From positions 2,666,001 to 2,730,000 of the forward strand of contig JBLDXI010000001.1 of NCBI GenBank assembly GCA_047495785.1: 64,000 bases of DNA, in the 5' to 3' direction. Numbering within the stretch: position 1 is the first letter of the stretch; each line of letters begins with the position of its first letter. Position numbers and translations under genes: made by a program. The notes under the pieces are model-generated. The model had not been told where the DNA came from. It searched no databases and saw nothing but the letters and a program-made list of their open reading frames with translations. Positions 36,217 to 46,399 of this stretch are shown piece by piece. This DNA comes from Lepidodermella squamata (lineage: Eukaryota; Gastrotricha).

Positions 36217-37906
36217 ATGTCAGAATTAGCTATTGGTGATGAATGCGTATTTTCAGAAAACATATCCAGCGATGGAGGACAATACAGATCATATGCAACG
36301 CGATGGTCAGATATTTTCTATAGCTCAGCCTGTCATAATTTTTCCTCTAACTCGCACAGGTACATCCTCGCTCTCTTCTCAACATTGGGTATAGCGAACA
36401 ATCTAGTATACAGCACGTTTACTTCAATCGCTGAACACGCGGAGAAGGGTTATAACATGAAACAAACTGAGCAGAGTTTGGTTAGCAACTGGTATAACAT
36501 TGGTTTTTTCATCGGAGTATTTCCGTACGTGTGGCTTTTGCAAAGAAGAGGTAAAATTGAGCCCTGCTTTCTCTGATACAAAGCTTGCATTTATATATGT
36601 CATATCTAGGAATCCGTCCGGCAGTTGTTTCAGGGGCTGCTTTTGTGGTATGCTAACTTTTTATGACCAATTGTCTTAAAAGTGTTCGAATTTAAACAGG
36701 CTTCGGGAGCCGTCATCCGATCAATCAATACAGGAGGCTCGAACGAGATTTTCGACAACACAATGCTCCATCTAGGCCATGCAATTAACGGCTTGGCAGC
36801 TTCGGTCTACTGGTTTGCCTGTACCAAAATATCAGCTGTATGGTTTCCTCGCTCAGAGCGGCCATTGAGCACTTCTATTGGGTTGGCAACTGGAAACTAC
36901 GGCATAGCATTAAGCTTCGTGATAGGTCCCTACGCCGTGGATGCCTGGGTGGCCGGAACTTTGAAAGATCAAGCGGCTTACGCAACGGCGATTCATTACC
37001 TCTTGTATGTCGAAAGTATAGTATGCGTCCTACTGTTCGCTCTGGTCGTTTTGTATTATCCAAATGAGCCCCCAACGCCACCCAGCTACACGGCCTCGGC
37101 AGTACGTTACACGTTTTGGCAAGGTCTAGTCGCAATCACCCGATCCAAAAACGCTTGGGTCATGCTGATTGTTTACAGCTTCACCGCAACAGCATTCTGT
37201 AAGATATAGCCACATAACTTTTTATTGCAGCAATCACGTTGTTAATCATAGCTTCTTGGACTCAGTTCATAGCTATCACCATGAAGGACAGATTATCGGC
37301 CGTAGAGGCTGGTTGGCTCGGATTTGCTCTTATCAACGCCATGAATATTGCTGGACCGGTACGTCTTTTCCCTTGCTGAATTTGAAATTAATCGTGGGAA
37401 TATCTCGACAGGTATTCTCAATATGCGCAGATCGATGGATTGAGTCTTACGGAAAACTAGTGAGCGCTACGACACTTTTCATCGGTGGGGCGATGATTTC
37501 TTTGTTACTTATTGGGGATGTTTTTGACATCCCTTTCATGATCTCCAGTGAACTCTGCTGGATTTCCCTTGTCAGTGGTGCTTTCTTCGTTTGCGCTTGT
37601 CAGCCAATTTGGTGGGAAATGGCCTGCGAGGCAGTTTATCCCGTTTCTGAGGAAATTGTTGCGGGAACTTTCGCCCTTGGAGCTACCGTTGTTGCGATGG
37701 CCTTCGCTGCTGTTTTTGCAATTCCATCGTTTGGTACTCAATGGACAACGTGGTTCCTGGTTATTAGCGTCTTCGTTTGTGTGCCTTTGGTATATCTCTA
37801 CACTGGAACATGTCGAAGAACAGCGGAAGATCGGGCAAAAGAAAAATCCAAGCCATCGGACGGCGGGTCTGATGAGCTTGACAGCTTTTTCGACGATAGC
37901 CTCTAA
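36217..37906 (+). CDS. SLC49A4-like MFS transporter, array copy 8
   Basis: Six exons (36217-36305, 36360-36550, 36610-36647, 36700-37198, 37252-37358, 37412-37906) give 472 residues. Exon lengths 89, 191, 38, 499 and 107 equal those of copies 5 and 7 at the corresponding positions where introns are shared, which supports the model. Landmarks are YILALFSTLGIANN, LVSNWYNIGFFIG, GIRPAVVSGAAFV, CTKISAVWFPRSERPLSTSIG, YYPNEPPTPPSY, EAGWLGFALI and WWEMACEAVYPVSEE. An Arg replaces the second Pro of the WFPP motif. The 3' part of the gene is followed by 364 nt before copy 9. Confidence 0.86.
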
Positions 37907-38270
37907 TCTTCAGCTTTTAGCTGCTCAAATCTTTGATTCTTTACTCAATCACAAAATTGTCGCTAGCTATCAATTTCGGATTGCTAGTGATAGAACGTTG
38001 ACTGAAGCAAATGTTGTCCCAGTGATGCGACCTGTCAGTACCTTACTCGTAGCTCGTAGGTTTATTCTAAATTGGAAAACACCCAACCATAAGATTGCTG
38101 TCAGCATGCCAAACACCTTTTGGCTATTGCATCTCCTGAGAAAAATATTCCACACCCCATTTCCGACTTTATACTTTCCTCTTACTGTTTCGCGAGATAA
38201 AACGTGCTTAAAAGTCAGGCAATTCATTTTTTTTAAATTAGATCGAAAATAATTTTTCACAAGTGGTGTT
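37907..38270. other. spacer between array copies 8 and 9
   Basis: About 360 nt with no recognised feature. The sequence is open in some frames but lacks any protein motif. Confidence 0.35.
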
Positions 38271-39941
38271 ATGGAAGATAATGAAGATAAGGAGCAGATT
38301 CTTTCACTTGTTGAATCCGATGAAGAGAAAAAAGCATACAAGTCATACCCGGCAAGATGGTATTTAGACGAAGCTAATTGACAATCCCATTTAGAGTTAA
38401 ATTTTACATTTACAGGTATGTTCTAATGGTATATTCTCTGGTAGGAATGGCTAACAACCTGGTTTTTGCAACCTTCAGCACAATCGCGCACTTCGCTGAA
38501 ATCGGTCTTAATATGACTAAGTCGGAAATTAGTGCATTAAGTAATTGGTTCAACGTCATGTTCCTAATTGGAGTAGTCCCTTACTTATGGCTTCTCCACA
38601 ACAAAGGTACTTTTTGATCGCTATGAATGCGAAAATTTTATTGCAAGCCTATTCTAATCAGGTCTCCGGCCATCTATACTCCTCGCATCAGCTTTCATCG
38701 TAAGATTAACATTCAGTCGACTGAACATAGAAAATATTATCTCCAACATCAGGCTGTTGGTGCTGCTACTCGATGCATCCATAGTAACGGAAGAAATCCT
38801 TTGTTCGATACGATTATGGTGCATTTAGGCACGGCTATCAATGGTATGGCATCACCTGTTTTATGGTTCGCCAGCACCAAAATATCTGCTGTGTGGTTTC
38901 CTCCCAAGCAACGTGCTTTTAGCACCTCAATAGGGATGACAGCCAGTTATTTCGGGGTCGCATTAGCTTTCGTCATTGGTCCATATGCTGTAACTGCATT
39001 ATTGCAACATTCATCAGCAAAGGACCCACAAGACCACGCAGGAGCGATACATCAGCTTTTGTACGTTGAGGCCCTCGCTTGTTTGGCCTTACTCGCCGTA
39101 GTTGCAGCTTATTTCCCATCCGCCCCGCCAACGCCCCCGAGCTATACAGCTTCGTGTGATCGCAAGGGCGTCTTCGAAGGTTTCGCAACGTTTGCGAAAT
39201 CCAAAGACGCATGGGTAATTTTTATTTTGAGCAGCGTAGGTCCCGTCGCAATATGTGAGCCAAGTTGATAAGTTATAAGAAGCTTACTACAAATTGATTA
39301 TTTATTTTTAGTTGCTTGGACTAATTTCCTTGCGATAACGATGAAAGATTCAATGTCGGAAATTGAGATTGGATGGCTTGGATTTTCTCTGACTATTGCC
39401 ATGGCTATTTCAGGACCGGTTAGTTAACTTTACTCTTGATCAGAAGTAAACTAATTACTCTGAGCAGATTTTCTCCCTAGGAGCGCATAAGTGGATGGAA
39501 TCTCATGCAAAAATAGTCACAGTGACAAGCATGGCTATGGGTGCTAACATGGCAGCTGTGTTCCTCGTTGCCCACACTTACTTCCACGAGGCAATTAGTC
39601 CGACAATTATTTGGTTATCTCTGATCAGTTGTTCATTTCTTGTTTACTCTTGCCAACCACTTTGGTGGGAAATGGCATGCGAGGCAGTTTACCCGGTATC
39701 CGAGGAAACAGTCGCAAGCATTTTATCGGTGGGAACTATTGTTTTCTCAATGATATTTTTCTTTGCTTATGGTATACCTTGCGTCGGAACTGAATGGACT
39801 TCCTGGTCGCTGGTGATTTGCGAATACGCCTGTGTTCCATTGATCTTTCTGTACCGCGGAACCCATCGCAGGTTGGCAGAAGATCGAACGAATGATAATT
39901 CAAATGGTGGATACACCCAGGTTCTGAATAAAGAGGGCTAA
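38271..39941 (+). CDS. SLC49A4-like MFS transporter, array copy 9
   Basis: Six exons (38271-38359, 38416-38606, 38662-38699, 38753-39254, 39312-39418, 39468-39941) give 466 residues. The N-terminal tail is acidic (MEDNEDKEQILSLVESDEEK) and contains EQIL, an incomplete match to the acidic-dileucine sorting signal of vertebrate DIRC2. Landmarks are YVLMVYSLVGMANN, ISALSNWFNVMFLIG, KGLRPSILLA, ASTKISAVWFPPKQRAFST and YFPSAPPTPPSY. Late markers are EIGWLGFSLTI and WWEMACEAVYPVSEETVAS. It departs from siblings at several conserved positions: Cys to Ser before TKIS, Glu to Gln in the PxER motif, and EAGW to EIGW. This suggests relaxed or shifted specificity. Confidence 0.84.
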
Positions 39942-40380
39942 ATATTTGTCAATGGCTTAAGCTGCTATTCGTACATTCATTGCTGGAAATTCCAATGAAG
40001 TATAGGTATAACTCAGTGGAATTCAAAAAGCTCACGGGAGTGAAGTAGAGTGCGAGGTCAGCTTTTATGCTCAAGCCAATTCTAACTGCTTCAGACTTGC
40101 TCTAGATGTATTTTCCCAATGATCTTTTGCTCTACAGGTCCTGGTAATTCAGAACATTTCGGTGGCTAGTGCATTCTATCATGAGCGGTATTGAAGATTT
40201 TATCAGTCGTCTCTCCAAAACACTATCAAGGACACGCTGTGAAATGATAAGAGACATAAGCCATTCCCTTAATCTTGGTAGAGGAGTGGAAAGGGACTTC
40301 TTCTACTTAGGGCGTCACCAGCAAAGATAATCACGTATTAGTCTCTTCGATTCCGATTGGTATTTTTGGCTGATAAAATT
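39942..40380. other. spacer between array copies 9 and 10
   Basis: About 440 nt of non-coding sequence. No gene or repeat was recognised. Confidence 0.4.
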
Positions 40381-42128
40381 ATGACCGAGGAAAAAGCAAT
40401 AATGAACAACGATGGCGTTGGATACAGTAGTGACCATAAAATCCCAAACCAACTGGTCAATGCAGAAGTTAACTCTGGAAAAGGAGTTTTGGATCATAGG
40501 GTTCTGGAAACATCATCCTACTCTACCTACTGGAGTAGATGGTATGGTAGAAATATTACAACCCCTGTCGGAAAATATAATATTTTGCATTAGGTATGTC
40601 CTGATTTTGTACGCAGTCCTCGGAGTCGCCAACAACATGGTTTACAGTACGATAAGCCCGATTGCCAATTACGCTGAACCTGCCCTCGGTTTAACGCAAA
40701 CTGACATCAGCTTACTTGCAAACTGGTACAACATAATGTTCTGTGTCGGAGTGTTTCCGTACATGTATTTGGTTCAAAAGAAAGGATTAAGGATGCCAAT
40801 AGCTTCAGGAGCTGCTTTTACTGTGAGCAAAATTATTTTCTACTGCCAACAAGGCCCTTTGACATCTAATATTTAGGCCATTGGGGCTTTCGTTCGATGT
40901 TTGAATACTCACGGCCAATGTCCTAGTTTCGATACGGCAATGCTACATCTCGGTCAAGCTATTAATGGTCTAGCTTCGTCCATCCTTTGGTTCGCCTGCA
41001 CGAAACTTTCAGCCGTCTGGTTTCCACCCCACGAGAGAGCTATAAGCACCTCAATTGGGCTAGTCACTGGAGGCAGTGGGGTAGCCATAAGTTTCGTTGT
41101 CGGGCCAAATGTCGTCGAAGGTTTAGCTTCGAAATGGTCGGGAAATGACCCATCTCAAGAAGACTACGCAAATGCTATTAGATTTCTTCTCTACGGCGAA
41201 TGCATTGTCTGTTGCTTCCTATGTTTCCTGACGCTGATTTACTTCCCATCCGAGCCGCCAACACCTCCGTGTTACAGCGCTACGTCAGATAGATTCGAAT
41301 TCATCAAAGGACTGAAACAATTCTCCAAAAGTAAAGACGCTTGGCTCATTTTCGCACTTTACAGCGTTTCTGGAGCAGTGCTAGGTGATTTCGTCAACTC
41401 TGTTTCCTATTTAATCACTCATCGCGCTGATTTGTTTAGGGGGCTGGACGCAATTTCTCGCAATCACCGTCAAAGATGTCATGGGCGATATCGAATCAGG
41501 ATGGCTCGGCTGCGCGATTACAATTGCTTCTGTGATTTCGGGGCCGGTAACTATCTTTTGATAAATAATTTACTTTTTCTATCTTCAGCATTTTCTTTGA
41601 CAGCTGCTGTCCCTAACAACCAAGTTCTGGATTGAACGACATGCAAAAACTGTTTGCACTGCCATGATATTCATTGGTGCCAGCTGTATGACAGTTTTCT
41701 GGGTGTCAGAGGCGTTTGTCCGCTCTATGCTTTCAGCTGGGCTTTGTTGGGGAACGCTAGTACCTGGGGCTTTATTCGTCACGGCTTGCCAGCCGATGTG
41801 GTGGGAGATGGCATGCGAAGCAGCTTACCCAGTACCCGAGCAAATCGTGGCTGGAATTTTCGCGCTGGGAAGCACGGCTTTCAATGTCGTTTTCTTTCTA
41901 CTCTACTCTTTTCCGCAACTTGGAACTCAGTGGGCTAATTGGTGTCTGGCTATCAGCTTGATGGGCTGCGTGCCCATAATTTTCTTCTACAGCGGGCAAG
42001 CGCGACGGCTAGCCGATGATTGCAGAGCCGAAGAACAGCGACAAGCCGCGATTAATCAGAGCGGAAATTACTCCAAACTGAACGACTCGTGTTATCCAAA
42101 TGCTTTTCAAGAAAATGTCCAACCATAA
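40381..42128 (+). CDS. SLC49A4-like MFS transporter, array copy 10
   Basis: Five exons (40381-40541, 40594-40822, 40877-41384, 41440-41546, 41604-42128) give 509 residues. The N-terminal cytosolic tail of 53 residues before RW|YVLILYAVLG is the longest of the second subgroup. Landmarks are ISLLANWYNIMFCVG, KGLRMPIASGAAFT, CTKLSAVWFPPHERAISTSIG, YFPSEPPTPPCY, IESGWLGCAITIA and WWEMACEAAYPVPEQIVAG. It lacks the KG|LR intron present in copies 4-9. An in-frame ATG 24 nt upstream (40357) could extend the protein by eight residues. An AATAAA follows the stop immediately. SNRPC converges from the right, with its stop only 140 nt away. Confidence 0.86.
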
Positions 42129-42267
42129 ATAAAGTTGTAACAATCACGTAAAATTGATGTCAGCAAGTTTATTTCTTCACAGAAGTGTTGAGCATAACTA
42201 TATCGGTAATATAAACAAAGACAAAGCACAAGAATTGAAAAGCGGCGTCTTATTGCAGTGATCTGGT

Positions 42268-43474
42268 TCAATATTGACGCCCATTTGATGGCGGCGGCGG
42301 AATTGATGGAGGTTGAAAGGCTGGAGGGACTGTCGGAGGCGGCGCGAATTGAACTGCCGGTGGCGGGTAACCAGGAGGGAGAGCCGGTCCTATATAATAT
42401 CAGCCGTGTAATCACTCATTTTCAGAATTGATACCGCAAAATCCGAATTACAAGGCACTGCCTTATATTTTGATCAATGAAGCCCCAGCCAATGCCTTAT
42501 AAATGAGACATGCCATCTATTTTTTAATGGCACCTTTTTCTGTCGGGCAGAGCAGGTTTCAATAGCTACATATCGCATCCTGAAACTTCCTTTAACGCGC
42601 TAATTCACTTCTGATGAGAGTACTTATTAGCTGGAGTATTAGCTGGAGAAAATACTTTCTCGCCCCAAAAAACTGCGGGGTGCCTTGGGAGGCTCAAATA
42701 ACATTAAACCATGTTTTATAATTAGGACCTGTGACATGTCCAGAATTTCAATTATTGACCTCAACACTCTACATAATGAACGAGGCTAACCTCTAGCAAG
42801 TTTCTGCCTTTAATACGGATTTTACGGTTGCTTTCATATTCTTATAGCAGTGACTAGTGATATCAAGGATCCGTGATATTTATATGTATATAGGACTCTT
42901 ACCTGCTGCAACAGGCGGTGGAGGCAAGCCAACAGGAGGACGCGGTAAGCCGGGCGGCGGCACGCCTATATAGGACCAAATTAGCGTTTATGAGCTTTTT
43001 TACAAAAATAGTACCAGGAACGAGCATAGGAGGAGGAGGCCCCACCATTGGTGGTAACGGCATTCCAGGTCGGAAACCAGGGGGCATCATTCCAGGAGGA
43101 GGTAACGCCATACCTCGCATCGTCGATCTATTTTTGAAGGCGGCGGCTAAAAACAGATAAATTTAGCCACAATTTAATGGTTAAATTAATGATGAAGAAC
43201 ATACTAGTTTCATCGACGATCTTTTGCACTTGTTCTTCAAGCCAGTGTTGATAATAATCCCGAACGCTGTCCTTATGTTTTCTGCCACTGCAATGAGTTT
43301 TCCTGACCGAGGGCTGCAATGGTAAAATTTAATAAAAATTGATTTGAGGGTGGTTTCAAATACTAACCGAATCGTGCGTCAAATACGTATCGCAGTAATC
43401 GCAATAGTATCTGAAAAATATGGAGAGGTAATTTTTCCTGTGAAGGGTCAAGAATTTGAAGCTTACTTTGGCAT
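42268..43474 (-). CDS. SNRPC: U1 snRNP protein C (U1-C)
   Basis: Six minus-strand exons (43474-43467, 43410-43368, 43313-43205, 43146-43015, 42965-42903, 42389-42268) encode 158 residues, essentially the human length of 159. U1-C stabilises pairing of U1 snRNA with the 5' splice site. The CHHC zinc finger is intact and in human numbering: C6, C9, H24, H30 within [14 protein letters not shown] and [13 protein letters not shown]. Then come the helix [22 protein letters not shown] and a Pro/Gly/Met-rich tail typical of the family. The first coding exon is only 8 nt (ATG CCA AA). It fits because the next exon restores MPKYYC. The last intron (513 nt) is long for this window. Confidence 0.95.
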
Positions 43475-44930
43475 TCCGTGAATAATCCTGATATTGTGCA
43501 ATAATAACCTAAATCAAATAGCAATCAGAGAGGGGAGAGGGAATGATAAACGATAAACACAAAAGCGGTTGAATTTCCAAGAGCCAAAATCCGAATTTGG
43601 CCCTGTTGTCGGCTTAAAGTCTCGCAGCTGAACGGTGAACAAGATCAGCTAAGCCAGATAGCTGGTTATTGCAGGAAACAAGGTATGCTATCCAGCTCAG
43701 CTGAGTAACAACGCCGCAGAGCTCCAAAAAGACGGTAATATAGTAATTAAATTACGAGACAGATTCAGAGGCTCAGCTGATAGGGTAACAAGATTGGATG
43801 AGTTTCCTGCGATTTGTCTCGCTAATCTCACGTATTTTGATTGTTGGGGAGTCGCTGGGCCATTTAGATCCTAAGTTTTTGTAGGAAAACTCTTTTTGCC
43901 CATTCAAATTGCCTGTAATCTACGCGAGTAAGGAGTCGAAATGACAACCATGTCATGTTTTTGTAATGGAAGGCAAGAGACAGTTTCTAAAATTGTCTGA
44001 CCGGTTACGAGACAGAAAACCACTTTTTGGAGCACTGCAACGCCGGTAAGTAGAGGGTAGAGGGTAAAGGCAACACAGCTAAATCAGTAAATCTTTGAAG
44101 TTTTCCGTGAGCGCGATAGTTTCTTACATCAGCTTCTTCATGCTAGATCATAACATTTATTCCTTTCAAGCACAAGAACGGCGCTAATGTGTCAAAGCGT
44201 CATTCAGCCGTGAGCGCAAACGACCAAAAACTGCGAAATTTCAGTTCAGCTGCGCTTACTTTAAGCTGAGCTTGTTACGTAGAGCAGCGGGGCCGGATTT
44301 AACTATCAGTTTTACATGTGCAGTCCACATTTCAATCCGCGAGCCACGGAAAATGGTCCACCGGTAAGATAAGTCCGGGATTATAGAACCTTTTTCATTT
44401 TGTTTTAAATGTGAAACCCTTCATTCATTTTTGAAGTCCTTAATGTTTCTCAATTTCGATATAAACTATTTGAGCTGTTGTTTTATAGTTCATATGACGT
44501 TTTGAAATATTTTATTTTTCAGTTTATCTTGTGATCGAGGGAGTCTCAGTTAGTTCAGCATTTTTAACGCGGGAACTCCGCTTGACTTGAAAACGGGTGG
44601 GGCTGTGACCGCTGTGACCGATCAGATAAGACGTAGTCCTAAACGCGTGCGAACTCAAACCTCACAACTAAGTCTCGACTGAAGCCAGTCGATCATCGGG
44701 CTAATCGGGCTAAAATGTTGGCCTGATGACCTTATGCGCGCTGCCTGCTTTTGATACTTTGAACCATGAACGAAAGCCCACAGCCAACTGGCTGTTGACT
44801 TTCATAGTGTTTGATTTTTAAAGTTCAAATTGGTTTTTGTTCATAATTTTTCAAGTGCGTTTTATTCATACCTAGTTGTTCTTGCTCAGTTCTTTCTATC
44901 ACTGTAATAACTCTGACGGAAAATATTAAC
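43475..44930. other. divergent intergenic region between SNRPC and RBM7
   Basis: About 1.46 kb separates the start codons of two oppositely transcribed RNA-processing genes, so both promoters should lie here. A 3' splice-site-like TTTGATTTAG on the minus strand lies about 30 nt before the SNRPC start. Short inverted words (GCAGGAAAC near 43672 and GTTTCCTGC near 43803) are present, but no gene or full repeat was recognised. Confidence 0.45.
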
Positions 44931-45867
44931 ATGACCCAAGCTGCAAAAGGAAAAACGTTGACGAACAATCCCTTTGGAGAACTTGATTTGAGACTTAATC
45001 CTGAGAAAAATCTAACTCAGCCGACCGAGGATGAACCAGCGCGTACCCTGATCGTCGGAAATCTTGGTGATCGGGTTGGTGAAGAGGTTCTGTTTGAACT
45101 CTTCTTGCAGGTTAGTTTCAATTGAACTCAATGTTACTTTTATCAATATTTGATTTCAGGCGGGACCGTTATCTGGCATTCGAATGCCCAGGGATAAGGC
45201 CACTCACAGGCCAACCGGAATGGCTTTTGTTGTTTTTAAACATCCTGCATCTGTCGATTTCTCGATTCGATTGATGGCGGGAATTCGACTTTATGGTCGA
45301 GAACTTGTTCTTACAAAGATGGATGCGGGAGTCGGTGCAAGAATCGATCCTGTAATCGCGCAAGTCAATCCTATCATACCACAAAGCTCAATGACACACG
45401 GCCCAAATCTAAGCCGCGGTATTGTCGAAATTCATTGTCCTATTTCATTAAATTGCTGTTTCCATGCCTTAGCTCATTCCGATATTAGCCAGCAGGTTAA
45501 TCGCAACGATCAATTCATGTATTCAATGGCCCCTCGCCCTTTGCTAATGGCGCCCCCGCCGCCGCCTCCGTTGTTTGCGATGAACAAACCGAACTATGGA
45601 TATTACAGTCCCGTACAGCCCTCCTTCCACCCTCCAATGTACGCTCCTCACTCAGATCCTGCTAGTTACAATAACGGCCAAGGAAATAACCGACGCACCT
45701 CTTATGACTCAGGAGACCGTTCTCGAAACGGCCAAGGTCACTATAGTAATAATCATCACAATCAACAGCCCAATCAAACCAGCGGATATAGCAAAAACGA
45801 GACGCCTCGCAGACCAATGCCATATTCAAGGCCGCAATCACAATCTCGAGGAAATAATTGGCGTTAG
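44931..45867 (+). CDS. RBM7: RBM7-like RNA-binding protein (NEXT complex)
   Basis: Exons 44931-45110 and 45160-45867 form an open frame. A further GT..AG intron of 54 nt (45419-45472) is likely, giving 277 residues; without it the protein is 295. A single N-terminal RRM (about residues 37-112) has RNP2 as LIVGNL and RNP1 as MAFVVFKH. The segment LFELFLQAGPLSGIRMPRDK matches the RBM7/RBM11 signature LFELFHQAGP. RBM7 binds U-rich RNA in the nuclear exosome targeting complex with MTR4 and ZCCHC8. The tail is disordered, first Pro-rich, then Asn/Gln/Arg/Ser-rich. RBM11 is the alternative name, but a single invertebrate member is usually called RBM7. Confidence 0.8.
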
Positions 45868-46399
45868 ATTGTGTAGTCCATTAGGTCACAAATGTTGCTG
45901 AAATTGGCGCGTTCTCTAGATCTTTTCTTTCGTCTTTGCCAAGTTTCACTTCAATTCTTATTAGCACAGAGGCAGCCGTTTTCCGTTTTTTCTTTAAAAT
46001 TAAGCGACTTCGGGGAACTCAGTATTCAGTTTATGTTTCGTTTATGAATTTCTTTCTATAAAATTTGGCGTCGCAAAGAAAAAAAAACAAAAAATTATAC
46101 CGCCAATTTTGAAAGAAACATGTAACCGCAGCGCTGAGGCAACAGCTTGGATGAGGGATTAGTTTCTTTTTCATTAAGTTTCACTGTTGTTGAGTTTTTC
46201 ATTGCCATGTTTCACTGAATGAAGAGCTTGGTAGGGACACCCCATTAATTCCTCATCCACTGCTGTGCCGTCTCCGCCGCATCTTGATAGCCGAAAAACC
46301 ATGGCTTTCTTTTTTTGCATTTATGAAGTGAACTTGTATCAAGTGTTGTTTTTATTCATAGGTTGTTATAATTTCACTGATTATTCGTCTTCATTAGTA
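45868..46399. other. intergenic region between RBM7 and ABCB8
   Basis: About 530 nt of non-coding sequence. The ABCB8 frame extends upstream to 46265 without a stop and includes an ATG at 46301. The extra residues are hydrophobic and unlike a presequence, so I treat this stretch as 5' flank. Confidence 0.4.

Noticed and set aside
37199-37251. Alternative 3' splice site at 37230 in array copy 8, which would add seven in-frame residues
   Set aside because: The resulting intron would be only 32 nt, shorter than any other here. The acceptor at 37251 gives the 53-nt intron and the SWTQF start shared by sibling copies.
20128-42128. Possibility that some array members are broken copies, because the longest uninterrupted frames cover only parts of each transporter
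   Set aside because: Splicing at GT..AG sites with shared exon lengths (191, 38, 499, 107) restores a full transporter in every case, so interruptions are introns.
46265-46399. N-terminal extension of ABCB8 in the same open frame
   Set aside because: The extension starts at a GTG or a later ATG and encodes hydrophobic residues unlike a mitochondrial presequence. The ATG at 46400 gives a typical leader.
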